A stretch of 35,300 nt of DNA from positions 1 through 35,300 of the forward strand of contig CALKZS010000181.1 of NCBI GenBank assembly GCA_938002835.1. Direction: 5' to 3'. Origin of the DNA: an uncultured Dokdonia sp. (lineage in GTDB: Bacteria; Bacteroidota; Bacteroidia; Flavobacteriales; Flavobacteriaceae). Of this stretch, positions 13,781 to 23,877 are shown piece by piece. A model generated the notes under the pieces. It was not told where the DNA came from. It worked only from the letters and a program-made list of their open reading frames with translations, and ran no database searches. Position 1 is the first letter of the stretch. The number at the start of each line of letters is the position of its first letter. The translations under genes were made by a program, and so were the position numbers.

Positions 13781-14508
13781 AGTTAGATATAAATAGTGAT
13801 GTAGGGGAAGGTATTGGTAATGAAGCAGAACTTATGCCATATATAAGTTCTTGTAGTATTGCTTGTGGAGGTCACACAGGAACCACACAATCAATGATTG
13901 AAGCATTACAGTTAGCAAAAAAGCATCAAGTAAACATTGGGGCACATCCTAGTTTTCCAGATAAAGAAAATTTTGGTAGAGTGATTATGGATATTTCTGA
14001 TGATGAATTAAGAAAGTCTATTATAAATCAAATAACACATCTAAAACAACTTGCAGAAAGTAATGATTTGCAATTACAGCATATAAAACCACACGGAGCA
14101 TTATATAACCTAGCAGCTAAGGACGAAAAAACAGCAAATCTCATTGTAGATTGTGCCTTGGTAATAGATGATAATATCTCTCTATATGTTCCTTATAAAT
14201 CTGTGTTACAGAAAGTAGCTAGTCAAAAAATGAGAACTATAGTAGAAGGTTTTGCAGATAGAAGATACCTCTCAGATTATTCTTTAGTGCCCCGAAGTCA
14301 TCAAGGAGCTGTTATTAGAGAAAGTGACGCAGTCGTAGGACAAGTATATGGTATAGTAAAGCGTCATAACATACAAGTAAGTACAGGAGAACTACTACCA
14401 TTTAAGGCAGAAACAATTTGCATCCATAGTGATACAGAAAATGCAATAACGATAGCTCAAGATTTATATCGAGAGATGATAAAAGTAGGAATACAGATAG
14501 GTTTATGA
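13777..14508 (+). CDS. pxpA: 5-oxoprolinase subunit A (LamB/YcsF family)
   Basis: With PxpB and PxpC, hydrolyses 5-oxoproline (pyroglutamate) to glutamate using ATP. The 243 residues begin MKLDINSDVGEG and show SCSIACGGHTGTTQSM, NIGAHPSFPDKENFGR, LQHIKPHGALYN, EGFADRRYLSDYSLVPRSHQGAV and TICIHSDTENA, the standard LamB/YcsF order. The start is GTG at 13777, in GTGA overlap with the transporter. The 3' end overlaps pxpB in ATGA, so the whole cluster is tightly coupled. Confidence 0.94.
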   Translation: MKLDINSDVGEGIGNEAELMPYISSCSIACGGHTGTTQSMIEALQLAKKHQVNIGAHPSFPDKENFGRVIMDISDDELRKSIINQITHLKQLAESNDLQLQHIKPHGALYNLAAKDEKTANLIVDCALVIDDNISLYVPYKSVLQKVASQKMRTIVEGFADRRYLSDYSLVPRSHQGAVIRESDAVVGQVYGIVKRHNIQVSTGELLPFKAETICIHSDTENAITIAQDLYREMIKVGIQIGL

Positions 14509-15179
14509 ATAAGCTAGAATATGAAATATCTATTTTTGGAGAAGCCTCGTTACTTATTCAAATTAAAAAAGAACCTTCAGATATATTATTAAATTGGCTA
14601 CTTGGTTGTTGTGATCATATTCGATCTACTTTGAATATAGAAGTAATTCATACCTATAATGAGATCTTATTAAAGAACCTCCCCAGCGATGAATTAATTA
14701 CTATAAAAAATAAATTGCCAGAAATTCTATCATCTCAGGTTGTTTGTAAACAAGTAAAAAGTGAGTTATATCGCATACCTGTATGTTATGAGACCGCTTT
14801 CGCGAAAGATATTGAAGCATACTCAACTTCTTTAGGATTATCCATTTCAGAGGTAATACGTCTTCATACTTCAGTTACATATACCGTATATTTTATGGGA
14901 TTTTTACCTGGATTTCCATATTTAGAAGGTTTAGATAAACGGTTGCATCTACCAAGAAAAGATACTCCAGCTAGAAAAATAATAAAAGGAAGTATCGCCA
15001 TTGGAGGAAGTCAGACAGGAATATATCCTCAAGAAAGTCCTGGTGGCTGGCATTGCATAGGTCAAACACCAATATCTTTATATGATAGTTTGCAAGAGCC
15101 ACCCATATTATTAAAAGCAGGTGATCGAGTTGTATTTTATGAAATTACTGCAGCAGCGTTTAAAAGCTTTAAAAATTGA
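14505..15179 (+). CDS. pxpB: 5-oxoprolinase subunit B (KipI family)
   Basis: 224 residues with the family marks LHTSVTYTVYFMGFLPGFPYLEGLDKRLHLPRK, the TPARKIIKGSIAIGGSQTGIYP segment and SPGGWHCIGQTP. It is the subunit that pairs with PxpC; in Bacillus its homologue KipI also inhibits the sporulation kinase KinA, a role that does not apply here. Between its two parts the segment ETAFAKDIEAYS is read from a dispersed palindrome at 14797-14808, replacing what is normally a short linker. It is 5 bp from pxpC. Confidence 0.93.
   Translation: MNKLEYEISIFGEASLLIQIKKEPSDILLNWLLGCCDHIRSTLNIEVIHTYNEILLKNLPSDELITIKNKLPEILSSQVVCKQVKSELYRIPVCYETAFAKDIEAYSTSLGLSISEVIRLHTSVTYTVYFMGFLPGFPYLEGLDKRLHLPRKDTPARKIIKGSIAIGGSQTGIYPQESPGGWHCIGQTPISLYDSLQEPPILLKAGDRVVFYEITAAAFKSFKN
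14797..14808. repeat. Palindrome CTTTCGCGAAAG in pxpB
   Basis: Perfect 12-bp core flanked by CCG and AT, read as TAFAKD in PxpB. Confidence 0.85.
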
Positions 15180-15184
15180 ATTGA

Positions 15185-16051
15185 ATGAATATAGAATCTT
15201 TATGTACTATCATAAATCCAGGTTTTTTTACCACCATTCAAGATAATGGCAGAGTAGGATATGCTCATTTAGGAGTTCCTGAAAGTGGTGCTTTAGATAT
15301 TTATTCTTACCAGTTAGGAAATGCAATACTTAATAACGATGTTACTGTAGCTTCATTAGAATGTACATTAATAGGTCCCTCATTACGATTTAATACATCT
15401 TGCCATATTGCATTAACAGGAGGCTATGCAGAAAGTACAGTAAATGATAAAATAGTTACATTTAATAAACCTATACAAATAAACAAAGGCGAGATATTAA
15501 AAATAGGAAGGATTGTAAAAGGGTGTAGAGTATATGTAACGGTTTCTGGAGGTGTTAATACACCAGTCATTTTGGGAAGTAGAAGTTATTATAGTCCCAT
15601 TACTACATATAATTCTCTTAAACAAGGGATGCAAATACCTATAGGTGAGTCTAATTTTAAAAGAGAGTTAAAAGGAGCAAAAATTAAAGTAAAAAAGCTT
15701 GATAATTATGATCAAGAAGGAATTATTAAAATCCAAAAAGGACCAGAATATAAGTTGCTTTCCCACTCTCAAAAAGAGTTTTTGACTACACAAATATTTA
15801 CGATCTCGAGATTATGGAATCGTATGGCGATACAGTTAGAGGAAGAGCTTGAGAATAACCTAGGTAGTATTTATACCAGTCCAGTACTTCCAGGTATTAT
15901 TCAGCTCACACCTTCAGGAAAACTTATTATTTTGATGAAAGATTGTCAAACAACAGGAGGATATCCTAGAATTGCAAAAATCTCAAAAGAAGGACTTTTG
16001 AGACTTAGTCAGTTGCAACAAGGTAACCGTTTTAGGTTATCCGTTATTTAA
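15185..16051 (+). CDS. pxpC: 5-oxoprolinase subunit C (biotin-dependent carboxyltransferase-like fold)
   Basis: 288 residues. Seen are INPGFFTTIQDNGRVGYAHLGVPESGALD at the start, ALTGGYAESTVNDK, VYVTVSGGVNTPVILGSRS, IKIQKGPEY and the C-terminal SPVLPGIIQLTPSGKLIILMKDCQTTGGYPRIAKI. It belongs to the KipA/AHS2 family; despite the database name no biotin is used in 5-oxoproline cleavage. It is the last gene of the operon and overlaps the minus-strand gene at 16037-16342 by 15 bp, tail to tail. Confidence 0.93.
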   Translation: MNIESLCTIINPGFFTTIQDNGRVGYAHLGVPESGALDIYSYQLGNAILNNDVTVASLECTLIGPSLRFNTSCHIALTGGYAESTVNDKIVTFNKPIQINKGEILKIGRIVKGCRVYVTVSGGVNTPVILGSRSYYSPITTYNSLKQGMQIPIGESNFKRELKGAKIKVKKLDNYDQEGIIKIQKGPEYKLLSHSQKEFLTTQIFTISRLWNRMAIQLEEELENNLGSIYTSPVLPGIIQLTPSGKLIILMKDCQTTGGYPRIAKISKEGLLRLSQLQQGNRFRLSVI

Positions 16052-16342
16052 TATTCTTTGGTGAGTCATTACGATATCACTTAAAAGTTGTATTGCATCA
16101 CCAGTACCTAAAATTTCTTCTACTTTAAAAGCTTCATCTTTTATGAGGTTGTTTGTGAGCATTTTACTCCATAGATGATGAATGTAATCTGCATAATCTT
16201 GATTGTCATCCCAAGTTGTGAGATTGAGTTTTTTGCTTTGAACATACATCTTCTTTATGTTGAGTTTACATAATGCAATTGTAGATGCCATCAAGATAGG
16301 TCTTACTTTTTTTAATCTTTCTGTTTTTATCGGTCTTCCCAT
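16037..16342 (-). CDS. Hypothetical protein, 101 residues
   Basis: Unrecognised. A basic N terminus (MGRPIKTERLKKVRP) is followed by an alanine-rich helix and two longer predicted helices (DDNQDYADYIHHLWSKMLTNN, and EEILGTGDAIQLLSDIVMTHQRIL). No signal peptide or membrane helix is evident, so it is probably cytoplasmic and all-alpha. It begins with ATG and overlaps pxpC by 15 bp at the 3' end. Coding quality (regular amphipathic composition, no repeats) supports a real gene. Confidence 0.6.
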   Translation of the reverse strand: MGRPIKTERLKKVRPILMASTIALCKLNIKKMYVQSKKLNLTTWDDNQDYADYIHHLWSKMLTNNLIKDEAFKVEEILGTGDAIQLLSDIVMTHQRILNNG

Positions 16343-16446
16343 AATGTGTAAATTTCATTTTCGGGGGGAACTAATTATATCACAAATGTAGTCGGATATA
16401 GTATTGAGCGATAGGGGTAAATACCCCATATTTAAAATTAAATTCT

Positions 16447-17820
16447 TTAAAACCAGCGTAAAAAACTTTTGAGTAGTCCTATTTTTCCTTCATAAGGAGC
16501 ATAACGTACAGGAATATCTAGCCAAGTACCTTTTTTTACTATAGATTTTGCGTGCGAAAATGTATAAAAACTTTCTTCACCGTGATAACTTCCTATTCCA
16601 GAATGACCCACTCCTCCAAAAGGTAAAGCGTCATTTACAAAGTGTACGAGCGTGTCATTTATAACACCTCCACCATAAGAAAACGATGCGTTAAACCACT
16701 TTATAAAAGATCGCTTTCGCGAAAAAACATAAGCACTTAAAGGTTTTTCAAAAGAATGTATGATCTTGCTTACATCTTCCTTAGAATTATACGTTAATAC
16801 TGGGAGTAATGGGCCAAAAATTTCTTCCTTCATTATCTTATCTTCTAAAGTGACATCGGTTACAATAGAGGGAGATATGTAAAGCGATTCATTAGTTAAT
16901 TTACCTCCATAGTAAATATTTACATTCTCAAGCATAGAAGACAGCCTTTCAAAATTCTTTTTATTAATGATTCTAGCAAAATCTGGTGAACTTTCAGGAT
17001 TATCACTAAAAGCACGAGTAATCTCATCACTTAATGCTTTTAATAAAGCGTCTTTTTTAGAAGTATGGACTAATATGTAGTCTGGTGCAATGCACGTCTG
17101 TCCAGCATTTACAAATTTACCCCATACAATGCGCCGTGCAGCTTGTTTTATTCTGGCGGTTTCATCTACTATGCAAGGGCTTTTTCCACCTAATTCTAAT
17201 GTTACAGGAGTCAAATGTTCTGCCGCAGCTTTATATATTATCTTTCCTACAGGAACACTTCCTGTAAAAAAGATATAATCCCATCGCTCAGCTAGAAGTG
17301 ATGTTGCTACTTCCTTATCGCCTTGTACAACAGTTACGTGGTTAGGATTAAAAACCTCAAAAATAATTTTTGAAATGATAGCAGAAGTATTTGGAGTAAG
17401 TTCACTAGGCTTTACCACTACAGTATTTCCTGCGGCTATAGCACCTATCATTGGACCTATTGCAAGTTGAAAAGGATAGTTCCAAGGAGCGACAATAAGT
17501 GTCACGCCATAAGGTTCATAATATATATAATCACTTGAAGGAAAATTAAGTATTGAACTGTTTACTTTTTTAGGTTGCTGCCATTTCCAGATGTTTTTTA
17601 TAGCTAGCGAAAGTTCTTTTTCAACAACCCCTATTTCGGTAGCAACACTTTCAAAAACAGGTTTCTTAAAATCGTCTTTTAATGCTTTTATAATGGCGCT
17701 TTCATTGTTTTTTATGCTTTCGCGAAAGCGTATTAAAACTTTTCTACGAGTAGCTATGCTTTTTGTAGCTCCAGAGCTAAAATAATTGCGCTGTCTATTA
17801 AGTATTTCTGAAATTTTCAA
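16447..17820 (-). CDS. Aldehyde dehydrogenase (class 3 type)
   Basis: 457 residues, the length of class 3 ALDHs such as YwdH/AlkH, which lack the N-terminal extension of class 1/2 enzymes. NAD(P)-dependent oxidation of an aldehyde to the acid. Seen are APWNYPFQLAIGPMIGAIAAGNTVVVKPSE with Lys137, FTGSVPVGKIIYKAAA, Glu209 in TLELGGKSPCIVD, catalytic Cys243 in NAGQTCIAPDY, and EEIFGPLLPV. The C-terminal tail ends in a hydrophobic LLKSFLRWF that may touch membranes. Two dispersed palindromes are in frame: RFRES at 31-35 (17716-17729) and SRKR (16714-16724). The physiological aldehyde cannot be deduced. Confidence 0.92.
   Translation of the reverse strand: MKISEILNRQRNYFSSGATKSIATRRKVLIRFRESIKNNESAIIKALKDDFKKPVFESVATEIGVVEKELSLAIKNIWKWQQPKKVNSSILNFPSSDYIYYEPYGVTLIVAPWNYPFQLAIGPMIGAIAAGNTVVVKPSELTPNTSAIISKIIFEVFNPNHVTVVQGDKEVATSLLAERWDYIFFTGSVPVGKIIYKAAAEHLTPVTLELGGKSPCIVDETARIKQAARRIVWGKFVNAGQTCIAPDYILVHTSKKDALLKALSDEITRAFSDNPESSPDFARIINKKNFERLSSMLENVNIYYGGKLTNESLYISPSIVTDVTLEDKIMKEEIFGPLLPVLTYNSKEDVSKIIHSFEKPLSAYVFSRKRSFIKWFNASFSYGGGVINDTLVHFVNDALPFGGVGHSGIGSYHGEESFYTFSHAKSIVKKGTWLDIPVRYAPYEGKIGLLKSFLRWF
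16714..16724. repeat. Partial palindrome CTTTCGCGAAA in the ALDH gene
   Basis: Imperfect copy (right arm decays into A's), read on the coding strand as FSRKRS. Confidence 0.7.
17716..17729. repeat. Palindrome GCTTTCGCGAAAGC in the ALDH gene
   Basis: Perfect 14-bp copy near the 5' end of the ALDH gene, read as RFRES, the third possible frame of this element. Confidence 0.9.
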
Positions 17821-18014
17821 AGGATATCTGATTTTTCTTTAAAAATACTATTCTTTTTTTTAACCTTAGAATATGAAAAATAAATATATAAAATTATGTA
17901 AAACAATGAATTACGTAATCATATATAGTTTTGAATACCGTGAGTACTATTATAATTTTAAGTTAAATGTGATATAGTAAAGTAATTTTAATCTCTATAA
18001 AAAAAGTACATCTT

Positions 18015-19694
18015 TTGAAAGAATTAAATAAATATAGTAAAGCTGTTACTCAAGACCCAACACAGCCTGCTGCTCAAGCAATGTTGCACGCTATAGGTCT
18101 TACTGATGAAGATTTTAAAAAACCATTAGTCGGTATTGCAAGTACAGGTTATGAAGGTAATCCTTGCAATATGCATCTTAATAACTTAGCAAAAGATATC
18201 AAACAAGGTATTAATAGTGCAGGATCTGTAGGTCTTATTTATAATACAATAGGTGTAAGTGATGGCATCTCAATGGGTACTCCAGGGATGCGATATTCAT
18301 TACCATCTAGAGATATTATTGCAGATTCTATGGAGACTGTAGTACAGGCAATGAGTTATGACGCGTTAGTGACTGTAGTAGGTTGTGATAAAAATATGCC
18401 AGGAGCATTGATGGCACAATTAAGACTAGATCGTCCTTCTATCTTAGTATATGGAGGAACCATTGCTCCGGGATGTCACGAAGATAAAAAGCTGGATGTA
18501 GTGTCTGCTTTTGAAGCTTGGGGAGAGAAAGTGGCTGGAACTATTACAGAAAATGAGTTTAAAGCCGTTGTAAAAAAAGCGTGTCCAGGTGCGGGAGCTT
18601 GTGGCGGTATGTATACTGCAAATACTATGGCAAGTGCCATTGAAGCTCTTGGAATGAGTCTTCCATATACCAGTTCTAATCCAGCAGTATCAAGTAATAA
18701 AATAGAGGAATGTTCTCGTGTGGGTAACGCATTGCAACATTTAATAGAGAATGATATCAAACCTTCAGATATCGTGACTCGCAAAGCAATAGAAAATGCT
18801 GTACGCCTAGTGACTGTTTTAGGAGGTTCTACAAATGCAGTATTGCACTTCTTAGCAATAGCAAAAGCTGCTCAAATAAAATTTACACTTGACGATTTTC
18901 AGAAAATAAGTGATACAACCCCATTTCTTGCAGATCTAAAACCTTCGGGTAAATATTTAATGGAAGACCTTCATAAAGTGGGAGGAGTTCCCGGCGTGTT
19001 AAAGTATATGTTAGAACAAGGAATGCTACACGGAGATTGTCTTACGGTAACAGGTAAAACAATTGCAGAAAATCTTGCTGAAGTAGATCATCTTCAAGCG
19101 CATCAAGATGTCATTCATACAGTAGAAAATCCTATTAAAGAGACAGGTCATATCCGTATTCTTTTTGGAAATATTGCTAGTGAAGGCTCTGTGGCAAAGA
19201 TTACAGGTAAAGAAGGACTTCGATTTACAGGTAGTGCCCGCGTTTTTAATGGGGAGTATGCAGCAAATGCAGGAATAGGAGAAGGCAAGGTAAAAAAAGG
19301 TGATGTTGTAGTTATTCGTTATGAAGGGCCACAAGGTGGACCAGGAATGCCAGAAATGTTAAAACCCACTGCTGCCATTATGGGGGCAGGTTTAGGAAAA
19401 GATGTGGCTTTAATTACAGATGGTCGTTTCTCTGGAGGAACTCACGGTTTTGTAGTAGGTCATATCACTCCTGAGGCGCAAGTAGGTGGTGGTATTGCTC
19501 TTATTGAGGATGGAGATACAATCACAATAGATGCAGAGAGTAATACAATTAATGTAGAAGTAAATGATGCAGTACTTGCCAAGCGTAAAGCACATTGGAA
19601 GGCTCCAGAACTCAAAGTAAAAAGAGGTTCATTATATAAATATGCAAAAACAGTCTCGAGTGCTTCTCAAGGGTGTGTAACCGATGAATTTTAA
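18015..19694 (+). CDS. ilvD: Dihydroxy-acid dehydratase
   Basis: Dehydrates the dihydroxy acids of the valine and isoleucine pathways to 2-keto acids. The 559 residues have normal length. Fe-S cluster cysteines are in [18 protein letters not shown] and [18 protein letters not shown]. Further marks are [31 protein letters not shown], and the C-terminal [18 protein letters not shown] and [15 protein letters not shown]. The start is TTG at 18015; [23 protein letters not shown] matches the family N terminus, so no other start is needed. It is the first gene of the ilv cluster. I see no leader peptide with clustered branched-chain codons upstream. Confidence 0.97.
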   Translation: MKELNKYSKAVTQDPTQPAAQAMLHAIGLTDEDFKKPLVGIASTGYEGNPCNMHLNNLAKDIKQGINSAGSVGLIYNTIGVSDGISMGTPGMRYSLPSRDIIADSMETVVQAMSYDALVTVVGCDKNMPGALMAQLRLDRPSILVYGGTIAPGCHEDKKLDVVSAFEAWGEKVAGTITENEFKAVVKKACPGAGACGGMYTANTMASAIEALGMSLPYTSSNPAVSSNKIEECSRVGNALQHLIENDIKPSDIVTRKAIENAVRLVTVLGGSTNAVLHFLAIAKAAQIKFTLDDFQKISDTTPFLADLKPSGKYLMEDLHKVGGVPGVLKYMLEQGMLHGDCLTVTGKTIAENLAEVDHLQAHQDVIHTVENPIKETGHIRILFGNIASEGSVAKITGKEGLRFTGSARVFNGEYAANAGIGEGKVKKGDVVVIRYEGPQGGPGMPEMLKPTAAIMGAGLGKDVALITDGRFSGGTHGFVVGHITPEAQVGGGIALIEDGDTITIDAESNTINVEVNDAVLAKRKAHWKAPELKVKRGSLYKYAKTVSSASQGCVTDEF

Positions 19695-19738
19695 GAACGT
19701 ATTGTGAAGATGCTTATTAACTAAAAAACGTACAAAGT

Positions 19739-21463
19739 ATGGACGTTAAAACAATAGATATTAAAGATACTAAAACCACTACGATGTCTGGTAGTGAGGC
19801 GCTAGTTCACTGTTTAGTAGCAGAAGGGGCCGATTTGATATATGGATATCCAGGTGGTGCCATTATGCCATTTTATGATGAGTTGCACAAACATCAAGAT
19901 AAACTTCGTCACGTGCTCACGCGTCACGAGCAAGGTGCTACACACGCTGCACAAGGATTTGCTAGAGTAACAGGTAAAGTGGGTGTAGCTGTTGCAACTT
20001 CTGGACCTGGAGCAACTAATCTTATTACTGGTATTGCAGATGCACAAATAGATAGTACACCTATGGTGTGTATTACAGGTCAAGTAGGATCTCATTTATT
20101 GGGTAGTGATGCATTTCAAGAAACAGATATTATAGGGATTTCTACACCTGTCACAAAGTGGAATTATCAAATTACACGGGCAGAGGAGATTCCAGAGGTA
20201 CTCGCAAAGGCATTTTATATAGCTCGTTCTGGACGCCCAGGGCCAGTACTTATTGATATCACAAAGGATGCTCAGTTTGCAGAGTTTGAATTTAGCTATT
20301 CAAAGTGTGAATATATACGAAGCTATACACCTGTACCGCAGATAACCGAAACTTCATTAAAAGAAGCAGCACAACTTATTAATACTGCAAAAAAGCCATT
20401 AATTGTTTGGGGACAAGGAGTTATTCTTGGAGAAGCAGAAAAGGAGTTTCAAGACTTTGTAGAAAAATCTGGAATACCATCGGCGTGGACTATTTTAGGT
20501 GTATCTGCAATACCTACAGAGCACCCACTTAATGTAGGTATGGTAGGGATGCACGGAAATTATGCACCTAATGTACTTACCAATGAGTGTGATGTACTTA
20601 TCGCTATAGGAATGCGTTTTGACGATCGTGTTACTGGAAGCTTAGATACCTATGCAAAACAAGCAAAAGTGATTCACTTCGAAATAGATCCTGCAGAGAT
20701 TAATAAAAATGTATATGCAAATGTTGCTGTATTAGGTAATAGTAAAGAAAGTCTTTCTAAAATATTACCTCTCATAGAAAAGAGGGAGCATACATACTGG
20801 CATCAGAAGTTTAAAGATCTCTATGAAATAGAGTATAGTAAAGTCATAAAAAACGATATCACTCCTACAAAAGAAGGTCTTACAATGGGGGAAGTTGTTG
20901 CTCAGATCAATAAAGAAAGTAATAGTGAAGCTATTATTGTAACAGATGTTGGACAACATCAAATGATAGGGATACGCTATGCATCTTTCAATAAAAGTAA
21001 AAGTAATATCACCTCAGGAGGTTTAGGGACAATGGGCTTTGCACTTCCAGCAGCTATTGGAGCAAAAATGGGAGCGCCAGATCGAGAAGTCGTTGCCATT
21101 ATAGGAGATGGAGGATATCAAATGACAATTCAAGAACTAGGAACCATTTTACAAACTAAAGCTGCCGTAAAAATTGTAGTACTCAACAATGAGTTTTTAG
21201 GAATGGTGCGTCAATGGCAGCAGCTGTTTTTTGATAAGCGTTATGCCAGTACAGATATGGTAAATCCTAACTTCTGTAAAATAGCAGAGGCATATGATAT
21301 TGAAGCACAAAAAGTCACAAAAAGAGAAGATCTCGCTGCTGCAGTTCATAAAATGATGGCATCACCAGATAGTTTTTTCTTAGAGGTGATGGTCGAAAAA
21401 GAAGATAATGTATTTCCTATGATTCCTACGGGAGCATCTGTAAGTGATATAAGATTAGAATAG
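19739..21463 (+). CDS. ilvB: Acetolactate synthase large subunit, biosynthetic
   Basis: TPP- and FAD-dependent condensation of two pyruvates, or pyruvate with 2-ketobutyrate. The 574 residues show the N-terminal TPP half GSEALVHCLVAEGADLIYGYPGGAIMPFYDEL with RHEQGATHAAQGFARVTGKVG, the central FAD-binding GSDAFQETDI and GMHGNYAPN regions, and the C-terminal TPP/Mg motif GDGGYQMTIQELGTIL...KIVVLNN, then GMVRQWQQLFF. It is 44 bp after ilvD. It works with the small subunit encoded next. Confidence 0.97.
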   Translation: MDVKTIDIKDTKTTTMSGSEALVHCLVAEGADLIYGYPGGAIMPFYDELHKHQDKLRHVLTRHEQGATHAAQGFARVTGKVGVAVATSGPGATNLITGIADAQIDSTPMVCITGQVGSHLLGSDAFQETDIIGISTPVTKWNYQITRAEEIPEVLAKAFYIARSGRPGPVLIDITKDAQFAEFEFSYSKCEYIRSYTPVPQITETSLKEAAQLINTAKKPLIVWGQGVILGEAEKEFQDFVEKSGIPSAWTILGVSAIPTEHPLNVGMVGMHGNYAPNVLTNECDVLIAIGMRFDDRVTGSLDTYAKQAKVIHFEIDPAEINKNVYANVAVLGNSKESLSKILPLIEKREHTYWHQKFKDLYEIEYSKVIKNDITPTKEGLTMGEVVAQINKESNSEAIIVTDVGQHQMIGIRYASFNKSKSNITSGGLGTMGFALPAAIGAKMGAPDREVVAIIGDGGYQMTIQELGTILQTKAAVKIVVLNNEFLGMVRQWQQLFFDKRYASTDMVNPNFCKIAEAYDIEAQKVTKREDLAAAVHKMMASPDSFFLEVMVEKEDNVFPMIPTGASVSDIRLE

Positions 21464-21595
21464 GACTCTGTTTAAGAGCATAAAATAATAAAGAATTAAA
21501 GTTTTTTTAATGTAAAATATAGAGCATAGATATAGTATAAAGATTGTTACTAAGCCTTTATGATATACTCTTTACTCCTAAATCTACAATTAGAA

Positions 21596-22150
21596 ATGAG
21601 TGAACAAAAATTTTATACAATCTCCATTTATACTGAAAATAATATAGGATTACTCAATCGTATCTCGGGTATTTTTCAAAGGAGAAAAATGAATATAGAG
21701 AGCTTGAGCGTGAGCGCAAGTGAGATAGATGATGTATATCGCTTTACATTAGTTGTAAATATTACAGAATTGCAAGTGCAAAAGGTATTAGGTCAGATAG
21801 AGCGTCAAGTAGAGGTTATAAAGGCCTACTATCATACTGATGAAGAGACCATATTTACAGAAAGTGCTTTATTTAAAATTAAAAGTTCATTGCTTTTTGA
21901 TGAGCCGCAAATACAAAATATTATAAAAGAAAGTCACGCTAGAATAGTGACGGTAAATTCAGACTTCTTTGTGATCGAAAAATCAGGAAAGCGTTCTGAG
22001 ATAGAGTTAGTACATCGCGAACTTAAGCCATTTGGTATTATGCAGTTTGTGCGTTCTGGAAGAATTGCAGTGACAAAAACAGAAATGCGCATTTCTTCTA
22101 AACTCAAAGCCATAGAAAATGAAGTAGAGGCCGCTTTCGCGAAAGCATAA
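21596..22150 (+). CDS. ilvN: Acetolactate synthase small (regulatory) subunit
   Basis: Two ACT-type domains that bind valine and regulate IlvB. The 184 residues from ATG 21596 (MSEQKFYTISIYTENNIGLLNRISGIFQRRKMNIESLSV) match the family start. The frame is open to ATG 21560, adding 12 hydrophobic residues (MIYSLLLNLQLE) that I consider untranslated. The second part, with ARIVTVNSDFFVIEKSG and ELKPFGIMQFVRSGRIAVTK, is typical. The last residues AAFAKA are encoded by a dispersed palindrome at 22133-22146 that runs straight into the TAA stop. The gene's 3' end therefore appears to have been formed or extended by that element. Confidence 0.94.
   Translation: MSEQKFYTISIYTENNIGLLNRISGIFQRRKMNIESLSVSASEIDDVYRFTLVVNITELQVQKVLGQIERQVEVIKAYYHTDEETIFTESALFKIKSSLLFDEPQIQNIIKESHARIVTVNSDFFVIEKSGKRSEIELVHRELKPFGIMQFVRSGRIAVTKTEMRISSKLKAIENEVEAAFAKA
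22133..22146. repeat. Palindrome GCTTTCGCGAAAGC at the ilvN 3' end
   Basis: Perfect copy two bases before the ilvN stop codon; it gives the C terminus AFAKA. Confidence 0.9.
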
Positions 22151-22271
22151 AACAACCTCCTAGTTTTATGAAAAGAGATTTATAGCATTGTAGCAATAAG
22201 ATAAATAGAAATTTAAAAGGGACATTTTTAATAAAATAAAACATAAGAAAGTTCCACAATTAATATCCAAA

Positions 22272-23747
22272 ATGACAAATTACTTTAACACCTTACCTTT
22301 AAGAGATCAATTAGCACAACTCGGTAAATGCCGATTTATGGATGCAAGTGAGTTTGAAGATGGTATTGCTGCAATTGCAGATAAGAAAATAGTGATCGTA
22401 GGTTGCGGTGCACAAGGACTTAACCAAGGTCTTAATATGAAAGATAGTGGGTGTGATATATCATATGCACTACGTGAGGGAGCTATTAAAGAGAAACGTG
22501 CTTCTTTTCAAAATGCAACATCTAACGGATTTAGGGTAGGTACTTATGATGAATTAGTCCCTACGGCAGATCTAGTACTTAATTTAACTCCAGATAAACA
22601 GCATACAGCGGTTGTAAATGCAGTAATGCCACTTATGAAAAAAGGAGCAACACTAGCATATTCTCACGGGTTTAATATTGTAGAAGAAGGAATGCAAGTG
22701 CGTGAAGACCTTACTGTGATAATGGTAGCTCCTAAGTGTCCAGGATCTGAAGTAAGAGAAGAATATAAAAGAGGTTTTGGAGTGCCTACATTAATTGCTG
22801 TGCATCCAGATAACGATCCTCAAGGAAAAGGACTAGCAGAAGCAAAGGCTTATGCCGTTGCAACTGGAGGTCATAGAGCAGGAGTACTTGAATCTTCATT
22901 TGTGGCAGAAGTAAAGTCAGATCTTATGGGAGAGCAAACTATTTTATGTGGAGTGTTACAAACAGGATCTATTCTTTGTTTTGATAAAATGGTAGAGAAA
23001 GGTATAGACGCTGCTTATGCAGGAAAACTTATTCAATATGGATGGGAGACGATTACCGAAGCTTTAAAGCACGGTGGTATTACAAATATGATGGATCGTC
23101 TAGATAATCCTTCTAAAATAAAAGCATTTAAACTTTCTGAGGAGTTAAAAAACATAATGCGTCCACTTTTTGAAAAGCATATGGACGATATTATTTCTGG
23201 TCACTTCTCAAAAACAATGATGGAAGATTGGGCAGCAGATGATAAAAACCTGTTAACCTGGAGAGCAGCAACCGGTGATACTAACTTCGAAAAACAAGTA
23301 GTCACTACAGATGAGATTTCTGAGCAAGAATTTTTTGATCACGGTGTGCTTATGGTTGCTTTTGTAAAGTCTGGTGTAGAGCTAGCTTTTGAAACAATGA
23401 CAGCAGCAGGTATTATAGAAGAAAGTGCTTATTATGAATCACTTCACGAGACACCACTCATTGCAAATACTATTGCACGTAAGAAATTGTTTGAAATGAA
23501 TCGTGTTATATCTGATACAGCAGAGTATGGGTGTTATCTTTTTGATCACGCGTGTAAACCTATGCTTACCGATTTTATGAAAGATGTAGAGACAGATATT
23601 ATTGGAGCCTCTTTTTCAAGTTCAAATGATGTAGATAATCAAGAGCTTATTGCTGTAAATGATGCTATTAGAAATCATCCAGTAGAAGCTATAGGAGCAA
23701 AATTACGTCAGGCAATGACAGCAATGAAAAAGGTAAAAACAGCATAA
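22272..23747 (+). CDS. ilvC: Ketol-acid reductoisomerase, class II (long form)
   Basis: Mg- and NADPH-dependent isomerisation and reduction of acetolactate or acetohydroxybutyrate. The 491 residues are the long, enterobacterial-type class II enzyme with a duplicated knotted C-terminal domain, not the 330-residue class I form. Seen are [102 protein letters not shown] and the second-copy motifs [22 protein letters not shown]. The start [23 protein letters not shown] matches the family. A 121-bp gap precedes it and a strong hairpin follows at 23785-23819. Confidence 0.97.
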   Translation: MTNYFNTLPLRDQLAQLGKCRFMDASEFEDGIAAIADKKIVIVGCGAQGLNQGLNMKDSGCDISYALREGAIKEKRASFQNATSNGFRVGTYDELVPTADLVLNLTPDKQHTAVVNAVMPLMKKGATLAYSHGFNIVEEGMQVREDLTVIMVAPKCPGSEVREEYKRGFGVPTLIAVHPDNDPQGKGLAEAKAYAVATGGHRAGVLESSFVAEVKSDLMGEQTILCGVLQTGSILCFDKMVEKGIDAAYAGKLIQYGWETITEALKHGGITNMMDRLDNPSKIKAFKLSEELKNIMRPLFEKHMDDIISGHFSKTMMEDWAADDKNLLTWRAATGDTNFEKQVVTTDEISEQEFFDHGVLMVAFVKSGVELAFETMTAAGIIEESAYYESLHETPLIANTIARKKLFEMNRVISDTAEYGCYLFDHACKPMLTDFMKDVETDIIGASFSSSNDVDNQELIAVNDAIRNHPVEAIGAKLRQAMTAMKKVKTA

Positions 23748-23784
23748 GCTATTTTTAAGAGTTATATTTTATAATCATTTTTTC

Positions 23785-23819
23785 ATAGACCTGACCTTTT
23801 TATAACTGGTCAGGTCTAT
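23785..23819. terminator. Perfect inverted repeat after ilvC, possible terminator
   Basis: ATAGACCTGACC (23785-23796) and GGTCAGGTCTAT (23808-23819) form a 12-bp perfect stem with an 11-base loop, 38 bp after ilvC. A good U-tract is lacking (TGGTAA follows), so it may be a weak terminator, an mRNA 3'-end stabiliser, or a binding site. Confidence 0.5.
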
Positions 23820-23877
23820 TGGTAAAAGTATACTTATAGAAATGATGTCAATATCATTTTAATTTTATATAAAACTA

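Noticed and set aside
17085-17278. Plus-strand ORFs inside the aldehyde dehydrogenase gene
   Set aside because: Shadows of the ALDH coding strand; no motif and no independent start context.
17873-17977. Possible ilv leader peptide upstream of ilvD (34 codons)
   Set aside because: Ile, Val and Leu codons are scattered, not clustered, and no terminator/antiterminator pair follows before ilvD.
21560-21595. 12-residue upstream extension of IlvN
   Set aside because: The ACT domain starts right after ATG 21596, and the extension has no family match.
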